Origin: Amoeboaphelidium occidentale
Taxonomy: Eukaryota; Aphelidiomycota; Aphelidea
Assembly (NCBI GenBank): GCA_023515795.1
Contig: JALGPX010000125.1
Span: forward strand, 1-32,491
Direction of reading: 5' to 3'
DNA length: 32,491 bases
The first letter of the stretch is position 1. Every line of letters begins with the position of its first letter. The translations under genes were made by a program, and so were the position numbers. The notes beneath the pieces were generated by a model. That model made no database searches. It saw only the letters and a list, made by a program, of their open reading frames with translations, and had not been told where the DNA came from. Positions 10,669-25,434 of this stretch are shown here, in pieces.

Positions 10669-11199
10669 TTCAGGTTGGAGAAAAGAGATTAGATTGTGTA
10701 CAGAGGGGAAACAAATTTAGAATAGAAAAGACTATTTAGTGCACTTTCATCATTACAGCTATTCTAAGGCCTAATAGTCAATGATCAACTGGTCTGTTAG
10801 ATCATTTTAAGTGTCGCAATGATTCTTAACAAAGCTGACACTTGGGATCTGATAAACATGTGAAAGTGCTTACTACTAAGATGTAACGCTCTTAATTTAG
10901 ATAGTAGCATTACACGTTCAAGTTCAAGAAAGCGTCATGACTTAATGAAACCATCCATCTAGACAACCTACCCTCTCTTGCTCACACGGTTTCATAGAAT
11001 AACAATCGAAACACCTAAATCTACCTTATATAAGATGATTGCGTGCTTTTGTTTCAATCTCGTGACCACTAGACGCTGCTTGTGCGCTCAAGGACGATCA
11101 ACGAAGCACGCCGATTGAGGAATGACCTTCGCAATCGAATCTTTCCTGAAAACAACAAAAGAAACATCCCAAAACATCGTAAAATCAGAATAACTGAAA
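10669..11199. promoter_or_regulatory. Divergent intergenic region with TATA-like box and two inverted repeats
   Basis: About 530 bp separate the starts of the COX7A-like and Ubc4 genes. A TATATAAG lies at 11027-11034, oriented toward Ubc4 about 166 bp from its ATG. Perfect inverted repeats are AAGTGTC/GACACTT (10809-10815 and 10837-10843) and GCGTGCTT/AAGCACGC (11041-11048 and 11104-11111). No gene was recognised. Regulatory roles are inferred. Confidence 0.4.
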
Positions 11200-12056
<857 letters not shown>

Positions 12057-12187
12057 TTCAGCATGGAGCTCTACCCTCAATAAAAAAAGCTTTACGTAAA
12101 TAACTGTTAGATTATTTTTAGTTTCAGTAGCTTCCGTGATGTAGTTTAGTTTGAAAGATCTGTTAACTAGAACTTTATCGCGCAGAG

Positions 12188-12222
12188 CTCCAGCTCAAGC
12201 GTCTACATGCTGCGAGCTGGAG
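12188..12222 (+). repeat. Perfect 9-bp inverted repeat (hairpin) near the start of the element copy
   Basis: CTCCAGCTC (12188-12196) and GAGCTGGAG (12214-12222) are exact reverse complements around a 17-nt loop. The same structure recurs in copy 2, displaced by 359 bp. It may be a terminal palindrome, part of a structured RNA or a truncation scar. The sequence does not decide which. Confidence 0.6.
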
Positions 12223-12273
12223 TGCGAATGCGCTTTCTTAAAGGGGGTATATCTGGCTCGCTCTGAACCCTAA

Positions 12274-12465
12274 AATTTATGTTCTTTCTATTCACATGAG
12301 TTGAAACAGACAAAGTTTTGGGCGGTTAAAATCTGCAATTCAGATAGCTTAACTGTTTGGAACAGGGACATCAACGCTGCACGAAATATCAGACACGTTT
12401 TCTTGGATTTGAATGCAAATGGTGGTAAAAGATCATTTGTGTTCTCCAGGAAGAATCGTGCATGA
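12274..12465 (+). pseudogene. C-terminal fragment of a Fanzor/TnpB-like RNA-guided nuclease (copy 1)
   Basis: An open stretch of 63 codons ends at TGA 12463-12465. It contains KICNSDSLTVWNRDINAAR followed by NIRHVFLDLNANGG. W-N-R-D-x-N-A-[AC]-R-N-[IM] is the RuvC-III motif of Fanzor and TnpB proteins; the Asp (12367-12369) is the third catalytic acid of the RuvC site. In the family it follows a zinc-ribbon; here one Cys (KIC) may be what is left of it. An in-frame stop at 12271 and the absence of RuvC-I/II upstream show that the rest is lost or lies in another assembly piece. On its own it cannot be active. Confidence 0.75.
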
Positions 12466-12632
12466 TGTTTCGTCAGCTAACTGCAAAATTTAATTGGTAG
12501 TTAAAGACAGGTGATTATGCTTGCATATTTANTTTATCGCGCAGAGCTCCAGCTCAAGCGTCTACATGCTGCGAGCTGGAGTGCGAATGCGCTTTCTTAA
12601 AGGGGGTATATCTGGCTCGCTCTGAACCCTAA

Positions 12633-12824
12633 AATTTATGTTCTTTCTATTCACATGAGTTGAAACAGACAAAGTTTTGGGCGGTTAAAATCTGCAATTC
12701 AGATAGCTTAACTGTTTGGAACAGGGACATCAACGCTGCACGAAATATCAGACACGTTTTCTTGGATTTGAATGCAAATGGTGGTAAAAGATCATTTGTG
12801 TTCTCCAGGAAGAATCGTGCATGA
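12633..12824 (+). pseudogene. C-terminal fragment of a Fanzor/TnpB-like nuclease (copy 2)
   Basis: This is the same 63-codon stretch as at 12274-12465, displaced by 359 bp and matching throughout the coding part, with the stop at 12822-12824. Because an N precedes it and the flank starts at exactly the same base as copy 1, it may be the same locus assembled twice or a second genomic copy. It continues into the conserved 3' tail, which copy 1 lacks. Confidence 0.7.
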
Positions 12825-12841
12825 TGTTTCGTCAGCTAACT

Positions 12842-12994
12842 GCAAATTTAATTGGTGGTTAAAGACAGGTGATTATGCTTGCATATTCACTTGTACAGTC
12901 TCCACCAGCGTAGCCGAGAAATCGTGCGATTCGTGTAACGCTCTTCTCAGTAAGATTTGGTTTTATTCGAACTAATCCTATAGCGAAGGGCCAT
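12842..12994 (+). ncRNA. Candidate guide-RNA (omega/fRNA) and right-end region of the Fanzor-like element
   Basis: This stretch of about 150 nt directly follows the nuclease C-terminus, the place where Fanzor and TnpB loci encode their guide RNA. It is matched by 13139-13290 at about 94% identity. Their differences include a one-base indel, and most substitutions would change residues in the longest open frame, so it evolves as non-coding DNA. It contains GAGAA-ATCGTGCGATTCGTG and TTCTC, able to fold back on themselves. RNA production is inferred and not shown. Confidence 0.35.
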
Positions 12995-13138
12995 TTATTT
13001 TCATTGTGTTCTAGTAACTGTATTAGAGCAGATTTCTAGTAATCAAACCAAAAGTAATATCATTTTAACTAAACTAATCCAAATGTTCATAAACTTGGCT
13101 AGCAACTTGGAATGCAACATGATCATCTCTATCATCAN

Positions 13139-13290
13139 CAAATTTAATTGGTGGTTAAAGAGAGGTGATTATGCTTGCATATTTACTTGTACAGTCTCCA
13201 CCAGCATAGCCGAGAAATCGCGCGATTCGTGTAACGCTCGTCTCAGTAAGATTTGGATTTTATTTGAACTAATCCTCTAGCGAAGGGCCA
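13139..13290 (+). ncRNA. Second copy of the candidate guide-RNA/right-end region
   Basis: About 94% identical to 12842-12994 and cut on its left by the N at 13138. The motif ATCGCGCGATTCGTG replaces ATCGTGCGATTCGTG. Similarity ends at the shared GCGAAGGGCCA near 13291, about 20 bp before the COPA stop codon, which gives an estimate of the element boundary. The RNA role is inferred. Confidence 0.35.
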
Positions 13291-13310
13291 GTTATTCTCC
13301 TGACCCAATT

Positions 13311-16300
13311 TTAGTTCTTTGCTCTGAGGCCTTCCAACCCTGTGACACCAACCTTTGCTACTTGACAAATTGTGCATATTGAACCATTATACTTCTCAAG
13401 ATAATTGGACTGACAGAAACTGCATTGAATACATTTCGTATTTCTGTAAATCGGAGTAAAGGATCCACAGCAAATAACGAATGGATTAAGAGGATTATAA
13501 TTTAACTGAACAGAATCATTCGGATTTGCTTCTGCGTTTTGTATTATCTGTCTTGCCTACACAAATTAATGCTTCTTGAGAAATTATTCTTACTTTTTGA
13601 GCTAAATCAGGCTGAGGTCCAAGCTCAAGCAAACGTCTTGCAAACGCAGCTGCTGAAACAAAACATTTGAGTTTAAAAGCTTGCACCATAGCTACTCTCA
13701 GGGACAACAACACATGAATAGGTTGCATTTGACAATGTGTGAATAGAGCAGCAAGTTCGACATTTCTTTGTTGAGCTTCTTGTGGCAATTCCTTACGAGC
13801 CAATTCTAATTTCAATCCAATGAGATACTCTCGCGCAACTGATATCAACTGATTCAATTCGTTCAATTCTTCTCTAGATTCTACGACAGTGAAAAGAATC
13901 GTGTGAAGGATCCTGAGGAATTGAGTAAGAGCTTCAGCAAATTTTCCTTGTGTTGTCGCCTGATATGATGATTGTAACAACTGAATGGTTTTGCTAAACG
14001 GGAATACTGTTTTTGGAGCTGGTTTCTGCAACTGGCTAACAGGAACCAGCATGCCAGGCACGTTTGGATGACATGCCAACGTAACACGGGTTGCTTGAAT
14101 TAATGTCATAAAGTATTGTTTCAATGGAGCAAAGTCTGTGATACCAACAGTTCTGTTCAAAATTTGCATTCCAGATTCAAACTCTCCAGCTGCAATATGA
14201 ACACACGCCAATTGTGAGTTGCGCATCCATGTCTCACCAAAAGATGGCCCAAGCCTAAAGATTAAGAGAACACACACGAAGAAACTTACTGCGGCGGGAT
14301 GGAGCTTAATACTCCAGCGGACGCTGACTTTTTGGAAGCTGCTGCTGGTTTCAAAACAGGTTCTAATTTCAAATCATCATCAATATCCCAACCTCCTGCT
14401 CCATCATCATCAACTCCAGCTGCAGCGGCTTGAGAATCGTTAACAAGTAAATCATCATCGTCTCCCCAGTCTCCGCCAACTTCAGCCTCATTAATATCAA
14501 GTGCAGCTGTTGCGATCGGATTCATTGGCGCGCCAGGAGAAACAATAGAAGAACCTCCAATAGTAGTTGCAGTTGTAGCAGCATTACTGCCGCTGGCCAA
14601 AACACTTTCAAATAATCCCCGTGAAATGGTAAGTAATGGCCAATTGTAAGCATCCATTGGCACCTCACCGCCTGCAGAAACTTGTTTGGTAACAACAGTG
14701 TTAATAGGAACCAAGGGAAGATTCAATCCCTGGAAATGAGAGGACAAATAAGAGTCCACATTTCCTTTCGCACTTACATCTACAGTTACTTCGTCTTCAA
14801 ATGGAATACCAGCGGATTTAGACAAACAATATGCAAGAAGAGTTTGTCCACATTCCTTATAGATCTTAATCTGCTCTTCAATCAAGCCCAAATATAGTGA
14901 ATTGTGGAATTTCGATGGCAAGTCATTTCTTAGCTCTGCAATTTTGAACATCTTCTGCAACTTATCACGTTGGCCTAGTATCAAGTACAAGAACGACAGC
15001 TTCTCGAAATTCTTCAACCTTTGATAAGCCAATTCAACGACTTCGACATTTCCTTGTCTCAAAGCAACAAACCCAAGCATTTTCCAACATTCTTCCTGGT
15101 CCAAAGACTTAGCCATTTCGACGGCAATAGACAATTGACCACATTCTAATGCAAGATCAAATCTAGTTCTTGGATCTTTAACAAAATGCAAAGCAACCTC
15201 AGCATAACCTTTTTCTCTGAGATAAGCAATGACAGATTGTCCAACCAAATTCGAATTTCTTATGATTTGAATAACTTCATCATAGTTTCTCTTAATCAAA
15301 GCAAGTTTAAATCTGTATTCTGTTGGATCTACATTAACAACAGTGATTTTGCCATCACGATCAATACAATAGATGCTTCTGCCATGAGACTTTACAATAT
15401 ACATCGGCTGATCAAGAGTCTTGATGATTCCACAATCGCCTTGAGACAGTGCATATTTGATGTGATTCAAAGTAGAATAAACAAAAATTCCACTAGAATC
15501 CCATTGACCGCTCTTTACTCTCATAGTTTCATGAATATTGGCTAGCTGCTCAAGTTTCTTGTTTGCAATAACAATGCCATGTGTGCTTAAAAATGCTACC
15601 ATGGACATGTCATGATTCCAATAGACATACTTTGCAGGAGTCACTTGCAATTCTGCCTTAAACTCTTGCTGCTGAACATCATACAGAATCATTGACTGAC
15701 TTGTACTAAGCAATAATAAACCTGTACCGGCAAAGAAGATGTCTGCAATTAACAATGACGAATTACCAGAAGTTGAGGCTGAAACAATTGACGAGCATAA
15801 AATTTCTTTGCTAGCATCGTTGTTCATATTGTAAATGACAATCTTTTGTTGAGATTTCTCCAGGACTGCATACTTGTTTCTGGCGACATAAACTGCATTC
15901 TGACCAACTTTCTTTTTGGCTTGATCGCTCATGTCAACTCCAGAGAAATCTTTTGGAAGCTGATATAATTCGACAGTTCCATTATCAACAGGACTTGTAA
16001 CCAAAACAGCATTCTCTGCTGCATTATAAGAAAGCGTTCTTGGCTGCTGATTTAACCCCACAGGTGCCTTCTTAATTCCAATAACAGCAACGTCAGCCCC
16101 ATTCTGGAAATCATAATGGCGAATTTGTTTATCTTTTACATAAAACAAAGAATTATCAGAAATAGCATATGCAGGCCTCTCTCGTTCCAACTTGAACACA
16201 ATCAAACCAGCATCGTGACCTGCAGCAAACAAATTTAACTCAGGATGACAAGCAAGAACCCAAAACCTTTCAGTTTCGCGCCTGAACACTTGTAGTGGTG

Positions 16301-17297
16301 TTCTCTTTTGCATATCCCAAACTCTTATTGATTTATCTTCAGAGTCACTCAGAATTAGTTCCTGTCTTGGATGAAACAAAACACAAGAAACATTGTTGTA
16401 GTGTCCCTTGCAAACATCAAGTTCCCAAGCTTTAGAGTCACTCATCCTCCAAATTTTAACCTGTCTGTCATCAGCACCAGACACGATCAAAGGCAAAGAT
16501 GGATGGAAAGATGCCCAGTTAACACCTCTCTCATGACCTTCGAGCACATATTTGACCAAAACATCAGTGTTACCAAACAAATCCGGTTGATTAGGACCAC
16601 CAATACCTCCAGGGCCAACACCCATTCCACCAACACCGCCTGGTCCTCGCATAGCATGAAATTCATCGTTTCCGCCTCTTTGAGGAGCACTGTTCTTTTT
16701 GCGCAAGCCAGATATATCCCATACACGGACAGTCTGATCAAGAGATGCAGAAACAACCAAGTCTTCTTTTGGATGAAACTGAGCACACATGACATAGTGA
16801 TTATGCCCAGTTAGGACACTGATGCACTGTCTGTTCTGCCAATTCCAAATACGGATCGTTTGATCATCAGAAGCAGAGATAATCCAAGGATACTCGTGAT
16901 GGAAGAACACAGTACGAATGTAGTCCAAATGACCTAAACTTCGATTAATATAAAACAATGCCGCATAATTGAAACAAACCAGTTAAAGTAAATAAGCACT
17001 TCCTTTGCTTGTAATTCCACACTTTAATTTTGTAGTCATCACCCCCGGAAACAAATAGCGGCTGAGTAGAATGGAAGGATACACCTCTTACAGGGCCTTT
17101 AATAGAAAGAGTCAGTAAACTAACAGCCTCGCTAGAGGAATACCTTCATGCTCCTCAAAGCTATCGACTAAAGTACCCATGCGATAGTCCCACAGTTGGA
17201 CTACGCCATTATGCAAAGAAGCAAGAACCCATGGGCGCTTAGGATGAAAGGACACTCCCTTGACTCTGTTCGACTTTGTTTCGAATTTTACGAGCAT
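13311..17297 (-). CDS. COPA: Coatomer (COPI) subunit alpha
   Basis: Exons 17297-17144, 17096-16980, 16933-14290, 14254-13594, 13556-13311 give 1273 residues (human about 1224). The start [20 protein letters not shown] is almost the family consensus. An N-terminal WD40 propeller occupies about 1-320 ([46 protein letters not shown]), followed by the second propeller/TRAF-like middle and an alpha-solenoid. The COPI_C domain (about 870-1273) begins near [16 protein letters not shown] and ends in a Cys-rich knuckle with C-x2-C-x2-C and C-x2-C. An acidic/Gly linker sits around 850. Alpha-COP lies in the outer coat of Golgi-to-ER vesicles and binds KKxx retrieval signals with its first propeller. 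A single-N assembly join and a transposon tail lie just past the stop codon. Confidence 0.97.
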
Positions 17298-17478
17298 GGC
17301 AGATCTGTTTGAAAGAAGAATCTCTCAAGCGAAGCGACTTGGGACAGTTTCAGAAGCGAGGCAAGTCCGCACTTGTGAGTGGAACAGCGTAATCTACAGG
17401 AAGCGCTCAACTTTTGATGTTTATAAGACGATATGAAGTTAAAGAGATTATTTATTGCGATATTAGAACGTTCAAGCC

Positions 17479-18075
17479 TTAATTAACTGAAGTCTCACGA
17501 AGACATTGTTCAACAACTTCCAAAAGACTTTTGTTTTCCATGGCTGCAGCAACACGTTCCTTATCATTCAGCTGCTTATTTATCGCTTCTTCAGACTGGT
17601 GTGTCCCTTTTCTTATTTGAACGTGCACTTTCGCTCTTACAGGTAATGATCTATAATCCTCAGTTAGCAATCTGCTACGATAGAGAGTTTTCTACCTCAA
17701 AAGCTTAACTCTGATACAAAGTCCAATTAATGTCGCCATGGAACAATGCGGAATAGTCGGCGTGAATTCTACTGCGACTGACAAATTGCCACTTTCCGTG
17801 CTTTCCGTGCCATCTTCAACTGTGATGTGATCTAAACGTACGACATTCAGTTGTTCCAGTGTGAGCTAAAGCGTCAGAATTCTATTGTGTCTTAATAGAA
17901 AGAACGTTACTGGATGCTCAGGATCGTTAATATTCCTGATAATGTCAAATATTTCCAAATTATCAAAAGGATCTCTAACGCTGTCATCGTATTCTGTCTC
18001 TGCAGAGCCTTCTCTTAGACTGCGGAAATATTCTGAGGATTTTGTGTCGTAAATGACGGGATTAGAATTGTCCAT
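17479..18075 (-). CDS. CIAO2B: Cytosolic iron-sulfur assembly component 2 (CIAO2/MIP18, DUF59 family)
   Basis: Exons 18075-17911, 17865-17696, 17650-17479 give 168 residues (human CIAO2B 163). Motifs are NPVIYD at the start, [29 protein letters not shown] with the family's conserved reactive Cys, [17 protein letters not shown], and [16 protein letters not shown] near the end. The second intron (17695-17651, 45 nt) was chosen because it restores the canonical VKLLRSLP junction and has a CTAAC branch site; a 24-nt alternative would add residues. In the CIA targeting complex with CIAO1 and MMS19, the protein passes Fe-S clusters to cytosolic and nuclear apoproteins. The COPA start is 181 bp downstream on the same strand. 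Confidence 0.95.
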
Positions 18076-18382
18076 TCGAATAAGATTGCGCGAAAAATAA
18101 AGTTGGGATTGTGTTACTGGAAAGAGGATGCGGCGATCATGAAAGTAGCCTGAATATGAAGTACATGTTTATGCGTTTAAAGTGCCTGCAATAGTGATCA
18201 TAGTGTACAGTCTCGTGTGGCACGGAGGTGTAACTGTCGGAACAGATAGTTCAGGCGTAATATCGTGCTAAGCATGTCCGAATACCTTCTTAATCCTTCA
18301 GTTTATCTCAAATAGGAACACCGCTACTTTGCTTTAACCGTTTACCTCAAATATAGCTAATGTTCCACTTCATTTACTCTCC
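18076..18382. promoter_or_regulatory. Divergent intergenic region
   Basis: About 300 bp separate the divergent CIAO2 and TBC genes, so both promoters must lie here. It holds no recognisable gene, repeat or clear core-promoter element beyond short AT-rich tracts. Confidence 0.4.
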
Positions 18383-21300
18383 ATGTTCATCAAACCCGTG
18401 AAACTTCCAAGCCAACTGAATTACTCCGCAGACTGGACAGTTTCAGCTTCAAATCAGTACTTTGTGCTTCAGCAGAGGAATAAGACATTTCTGGAATCAT
18501 TTCTTATAAGCCCTGGTGGATTATCAGGGAAGCGGAAGAACATTGCTGAGTATAACTTCCGGATCTTGTTAGTTTCAAGGGACAGCGGCAGCAATAATAG
18601 TCATAATGAGTCTTTTGTTATTTCGGTGGGGGATAAGTTCAAAGAGGTCTACTCAGACTGGCAGTGGATCGAGCAGAATGTCTTTCGGCGCATATCTGAT
18701 TTGGTTTTAGAATCGCCGTCTGATGGAAGTTCGGGTGGAAGCATATCGTCCCCCATCACATCAGAGCACGCAGATAATAAGAAAAATAATCCCGTTCTTA
18801 ATAAGTTACTGCAAGAGTTTCAGAAGATGACCGCTGATATGAAAGAATCGCCACAGTTGCCTTTTGATCTGCTTCGGATCGAGGATATGACTGCCCTGAT
18901 AAGAAATCTGTTTGAAATATCGCAAGATGAAGAAGTTTTTGCATTTTACAAGGTTCATTACTATTATCAATCTTCTTCAAATTCCGGCGGCAATGAGAGC
19001 GTCAAAGGCTTCCTTACATTCACACAACATCACTTGTTCTTTCATTCTGTTGAGCAAGAGGTGGAGTTCTACCAGAAATTCAATCTTTGTGTTCCATTCA
19101 AAGATATTCTGTCCATTGAAATTTTGCCTGCTCGTAGAATTATGTTTACGATGCTGGATTGTGTCGGAGTAAAGACTGATTATGGAGAATATGTTTTCGG
19201 CATAATGGTATCGAATTCAAATACTTCGATAGTAGCGCAAGGCTCGGCGAATGGAAAGAAAGTTGTTGCCGAAGTTTATAATACTCTCAACTATCTTAGT
19301 AATTTAGCTATGGAGCGTTTGGCCAAAGTGAACAATGAGATGGAAGGCATCAAACCTCAAATGAGTGGGCTCTCTGGAGATGAGATTGTGAACGAAAAAG
19401 GCGATTCTGATAAAGATTTTACGAGGAGATTAAGTAGCGGTAATATTGCTGAACCCTTGCGACGAAAGCGAAGGTCTTCAATGAAAGGAGCATTCGAAAA
19501 GCAAAAGAAACACACAATTTTTCAACAAAAGTTGAGACTTCCATCTAATGAGGAGTTACTAGAGTCTCATGCTTGTTCTTTTTATAATGACAAGACAGAT
19601 GCAGTGTATAATGGCAAGTTGCTAATTTCAAACAACTTCATTTGCTTTATTTCTCATGCGACTAACAAGAATCAAAGCAACACTAATGCTTCTACAAACC
19701 CTTCAGAGAGTTTCGATGATCTTGACATGTTCAACAATTGCAAGCTCAGTATCGTTTTGCCAATTAATCAAATAACGTCAATTCAAAAGCGGAATACTTT
19801 GGCATCAGTTCTAAATCCTTTTCATGGCGGATATATAACTATTCGCAATAGGGCAAAACGGGACTTCTGGTTTTATGGAATGCACAACAGAGAAGGTTTA
19901 TTCGATTTTTTGGTTACAAAGCTACGGCATGTTAACTATTGGACGTTGGAGGTGAGTGAAGAAGACGCAAATACAGAATCAGTCGAAGAATTAGACAAAG
20001 GCGATATGGCTAATCAGTTTCAAATTATGTCAATCTTGTTGCAGCCGGATGTGAATCGGCTTTCCATCAGTTCCATATCAGACTCTAGATCCGAAGGAAA
20101 TCCTGCTAACAGAAAAAGCGTTGATTTTGGGAACAGCAACATTTGGATAAACCCACAACAGGTTCCTTTAAGGCATTTGGTAGATGATGGATCCGCGGGT
20201 GATATTGAATCGTCTGTTAATGTAACCGAATCTGAATGGGTAGACTATTTTGCGATTAATGGGCGAGACGGTTGTATGATTCGTGACGAAAAACTAAATG
20301 CTCTAGTGTTTAAAGGCAACCTTCCGCTTTCAATTTTAATTTCTTAGGAATACCGGACGCATTTAGGGGAGAAATGTGGCTGGTGTTGAGCGGTGGATGG
20401 TTCGACATGCCTCCTAAAACCTACTATCAGTCACTTCTCAACATACTGGCAAAGTTTCACCAGCAAAAGAATGTTCCTCCTTTTGAATACTACGAAATTA
20501 TGAATAACAAGCGCGTAAAAGTCCAGAAGTCGGTCTTAGACGAGATAGAAAAGGATCTGCACAGGAGTCTACCTGAAAATGCTGCCTATCAAACTGCAGA
20601 AGGAATTCATGCACTTAGAAGAGTTCTTTCAGCGTATTCTATAAGAAATCCTTCTATTGGGTACGCGCAAGCCATGAATATTGTCACTTCTGTTTTCTTG
20701 CTCTATTTGCCGGAGCATGCCGCGTTTTGGCTGCTCTGTGTGTTGTGCGAAAGAATTCTGCCAGAACATTACTCTAGGACTCTAGTTGGGGCTGTTATCG
20801 ATCAAGCATGTTTTGAAGCCTTAGTGGAGAAAGAATTGCCTGATGTCTGGAAAGCGATATCAGATTATGGATTTTCTCTAAGTATGATATCGGTGCCTTG
20901 GTTCGTATGTCTCTTTATCAATTCTCTACCTTTCTCTGTTGCACTGCGTGCATTGGACTGTTTTTTCTACGAAGGTCCCAGTTTTCTATTCAAACTTGGT
21001 CTTTCGATTCTGAATATCAATCGGCCAATGTTAGTTGACGACAAAGTCGTTGAAAACTTGCTTGTATACTTGAAGAAGTTTTTCGCTGCTTTAGTTGATG
21101 AAGATGCCTTGAAGGAGATCGATTTTCTAACTAAGCAAGGGTTCACATGTAAAACTCTTGTCAAAAGTTTGTTTGATTCTTGCGACAAGTTCTCTGTTAC
21201 TTTGGATGCTCTTGAATCTCTTCGACAAGATCAAAGAAGAAAAGTAGTGAAAAAGATGGAGAATAATAACAGACGGATCCAAATAAGGACGCTTGCTGAG

Positions 21301-22299
21301 AGTACGAATCTCACAGAGGACGAGGTTGGTAGAATATATGATGAGTTTAGAAAAGCAGTGTACTACAATGGAGAAATCGACTCTGCAAATCTGGCCTCTT
21401 CCACCTCTTTGAATATTAACATGTTTATTTCGTTCATGGCAAGCCTTAATATATGGCAATCAGCTCAATTAAGAACTAAAATGGGAGCTTTTTGGAGTCG
21501 GATACCTGAGCAAGTTGTTGCTATTGGAAAGAATGAGGTCCTGTTCTCGTTCAAACCAGTTTCTGTGGAAACCTTGTTAACTTCTAAAGGGAAATTGCCA
21601 TTTGGTTTCATCTCAGAAATCAATTTTTATCACAAAGTGTTTCAATTTTTGCTGAATAAGACTGCATCGTCTCAGAAGCTAGATGAAACTGTTGACATAT
21701 CTACTCTTGTTCACTTCGTTGACATTGTATGCAAACAAAATTCGAATGCAAAATTGAAGCTGTTATTTAACATTCACGATTCTGATATGGATGGTATTCT
21801 GAGAAGGAATGATTTGTTTCATTTGGTGGACACTCTCCTGTGGCTTGGTATCAGAGCGGATTCGGGCTTTTGCATTTTAGCAGAGAGTACAGGAGACGAA
21901 GTACTTTTAGAGAGCACTAACTTTGACGACCTTGTTGCTCTATTGATCCAGAAAATGAACTCCGGCCAAACTATTAGAAATGCTAAGGAATCCAGGAACC
22001 AGGATACCGCCGTTTTAAAAGCGATCACGTCCATGTTGCAAGAAATTATCAGGAGCAAAGCACGAAACAATTCAAAAACGAGTTTATCAGATTCTTTCAC
22101 AATAACCATTCAAGACGCAGATTCGACTGTGGCCATTAGTCCCAACTCATCCAAGTTACTCGTTTCACCGATATTTGATGATTTGGCTGATACTCTTGCA
22201 AAATTCCCTGATATAACTTTGACTTTCTCAGAGTTTTTAGTCATTATTCTGGGAGAACCATTATTGTCTGAGTATTTTGAACGCAAAGTAGAAATTTAA
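18383..22299 (+). CDS. Rab GTPase-activating protein, GRAM-GRAM-TBC-EF-hand type (TBC1D8/TBC1D9-like)
   Basis: Two exons, 18383-20315 and 20348-22299, give 1294 residues. The single 32-nt intron has a GC-AG border; removing it restores LVFKGIPDAFRGEMW, the usual entry to the TBC domain. The start (MFIKPVKLPSQLNYSADWTV, then NQYFVLQQR) follows TBC1D9. A first GRAM domain lies near 180-310, and a second near 380-530 (LPSNEELLESHAC, then GKLLISNNFICF). The TBC domain at about 645-870 keeps the arginine finger in IEKDLHRSLPE (about 714) and the glutamine finger in GYAQAMNIVTS (about 750), so it should be catalytic. An EF-hand loop DSDMDGILRRND lies near 1120. Such proteins switch off Rab GTPases on membranes, with GRAM domains binding phosphoinositides. 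It is convergent with the kinase gene, 12 bp between stop codons. Confidence 0.93.
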
Positions 22300-22311
22300 A
22301 TGAAAAGTTTA

Positions 22312-24265
<1,954 letters not shown>

Positions 24266-24304
24266 GGCGCAATTGAAACAACAAAGCGAAACTTCGAAAC
24301 ATCT

Positions 24305-25326
<1,022 letters not shown>

Positions 25327-25434
25327 AATTCTTTCGTAGAATGTTTGAACAGTCTGTCGAAAAAAGCTGGAAAGGGAGCAATGTCTATTTAACCAAACCC
25401 TCATGAAGTTATGTAGTAATAGCCTTTTATAGCT

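Larger units (their letters stand above)
12057..13310 (+). mobile_element. Fanzor-like element remnants, three partial copies at two N joins
   Basis: After about 117 bp of unremarkable Ubc4 downstream sequence, a repeat begins at 12174. Copy 1 (12174-12531) and copy 2 (12533-12890) are nearly identical and separated by one N at 12532. A third partial copy follows the N at 13138 and runs to about 13290, with roughly 94% identity to 12842-12994. Each full copy holds a hairpin, a 63-codon open stretch ending in a Fanzor/TnpB RuvC-III motif, and a conserved non-coding tail. Nothing recognisable lies in 12995-13137. The element 3' end stops about 20 bp from the COPA stop codon. The 5' part of the element, with most of the nuclease, is missing. 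Confidence 0.7.

Noticed and set aside
10741..10900. Possible snoRNA with C/D-like boxes
   Set aside because: Boxes are degenerate, there is no terminal stem, and no guide match can be judged by eye.
12772..12975. Cys-containing 67-residue open frame downstream of the nuclease fragment
   Set aside because: Its sister copy at 13139-13290 differs by an indel and several residue-changing substitutions, so the frame is not conserved as protein.
12174..13290. CRISPR-like direct repeats
   Set aside because: The repeats are long, few, separated by N joins and carry coding remnants. They are element copies, not an array.
17672..17695. A 24-nt intron in CIAO2
   Set aside because: It would insert residues into a conserved junction. 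The 45-nt intron gives the canonical VKLLRSLP and has a CTAAC branch site.
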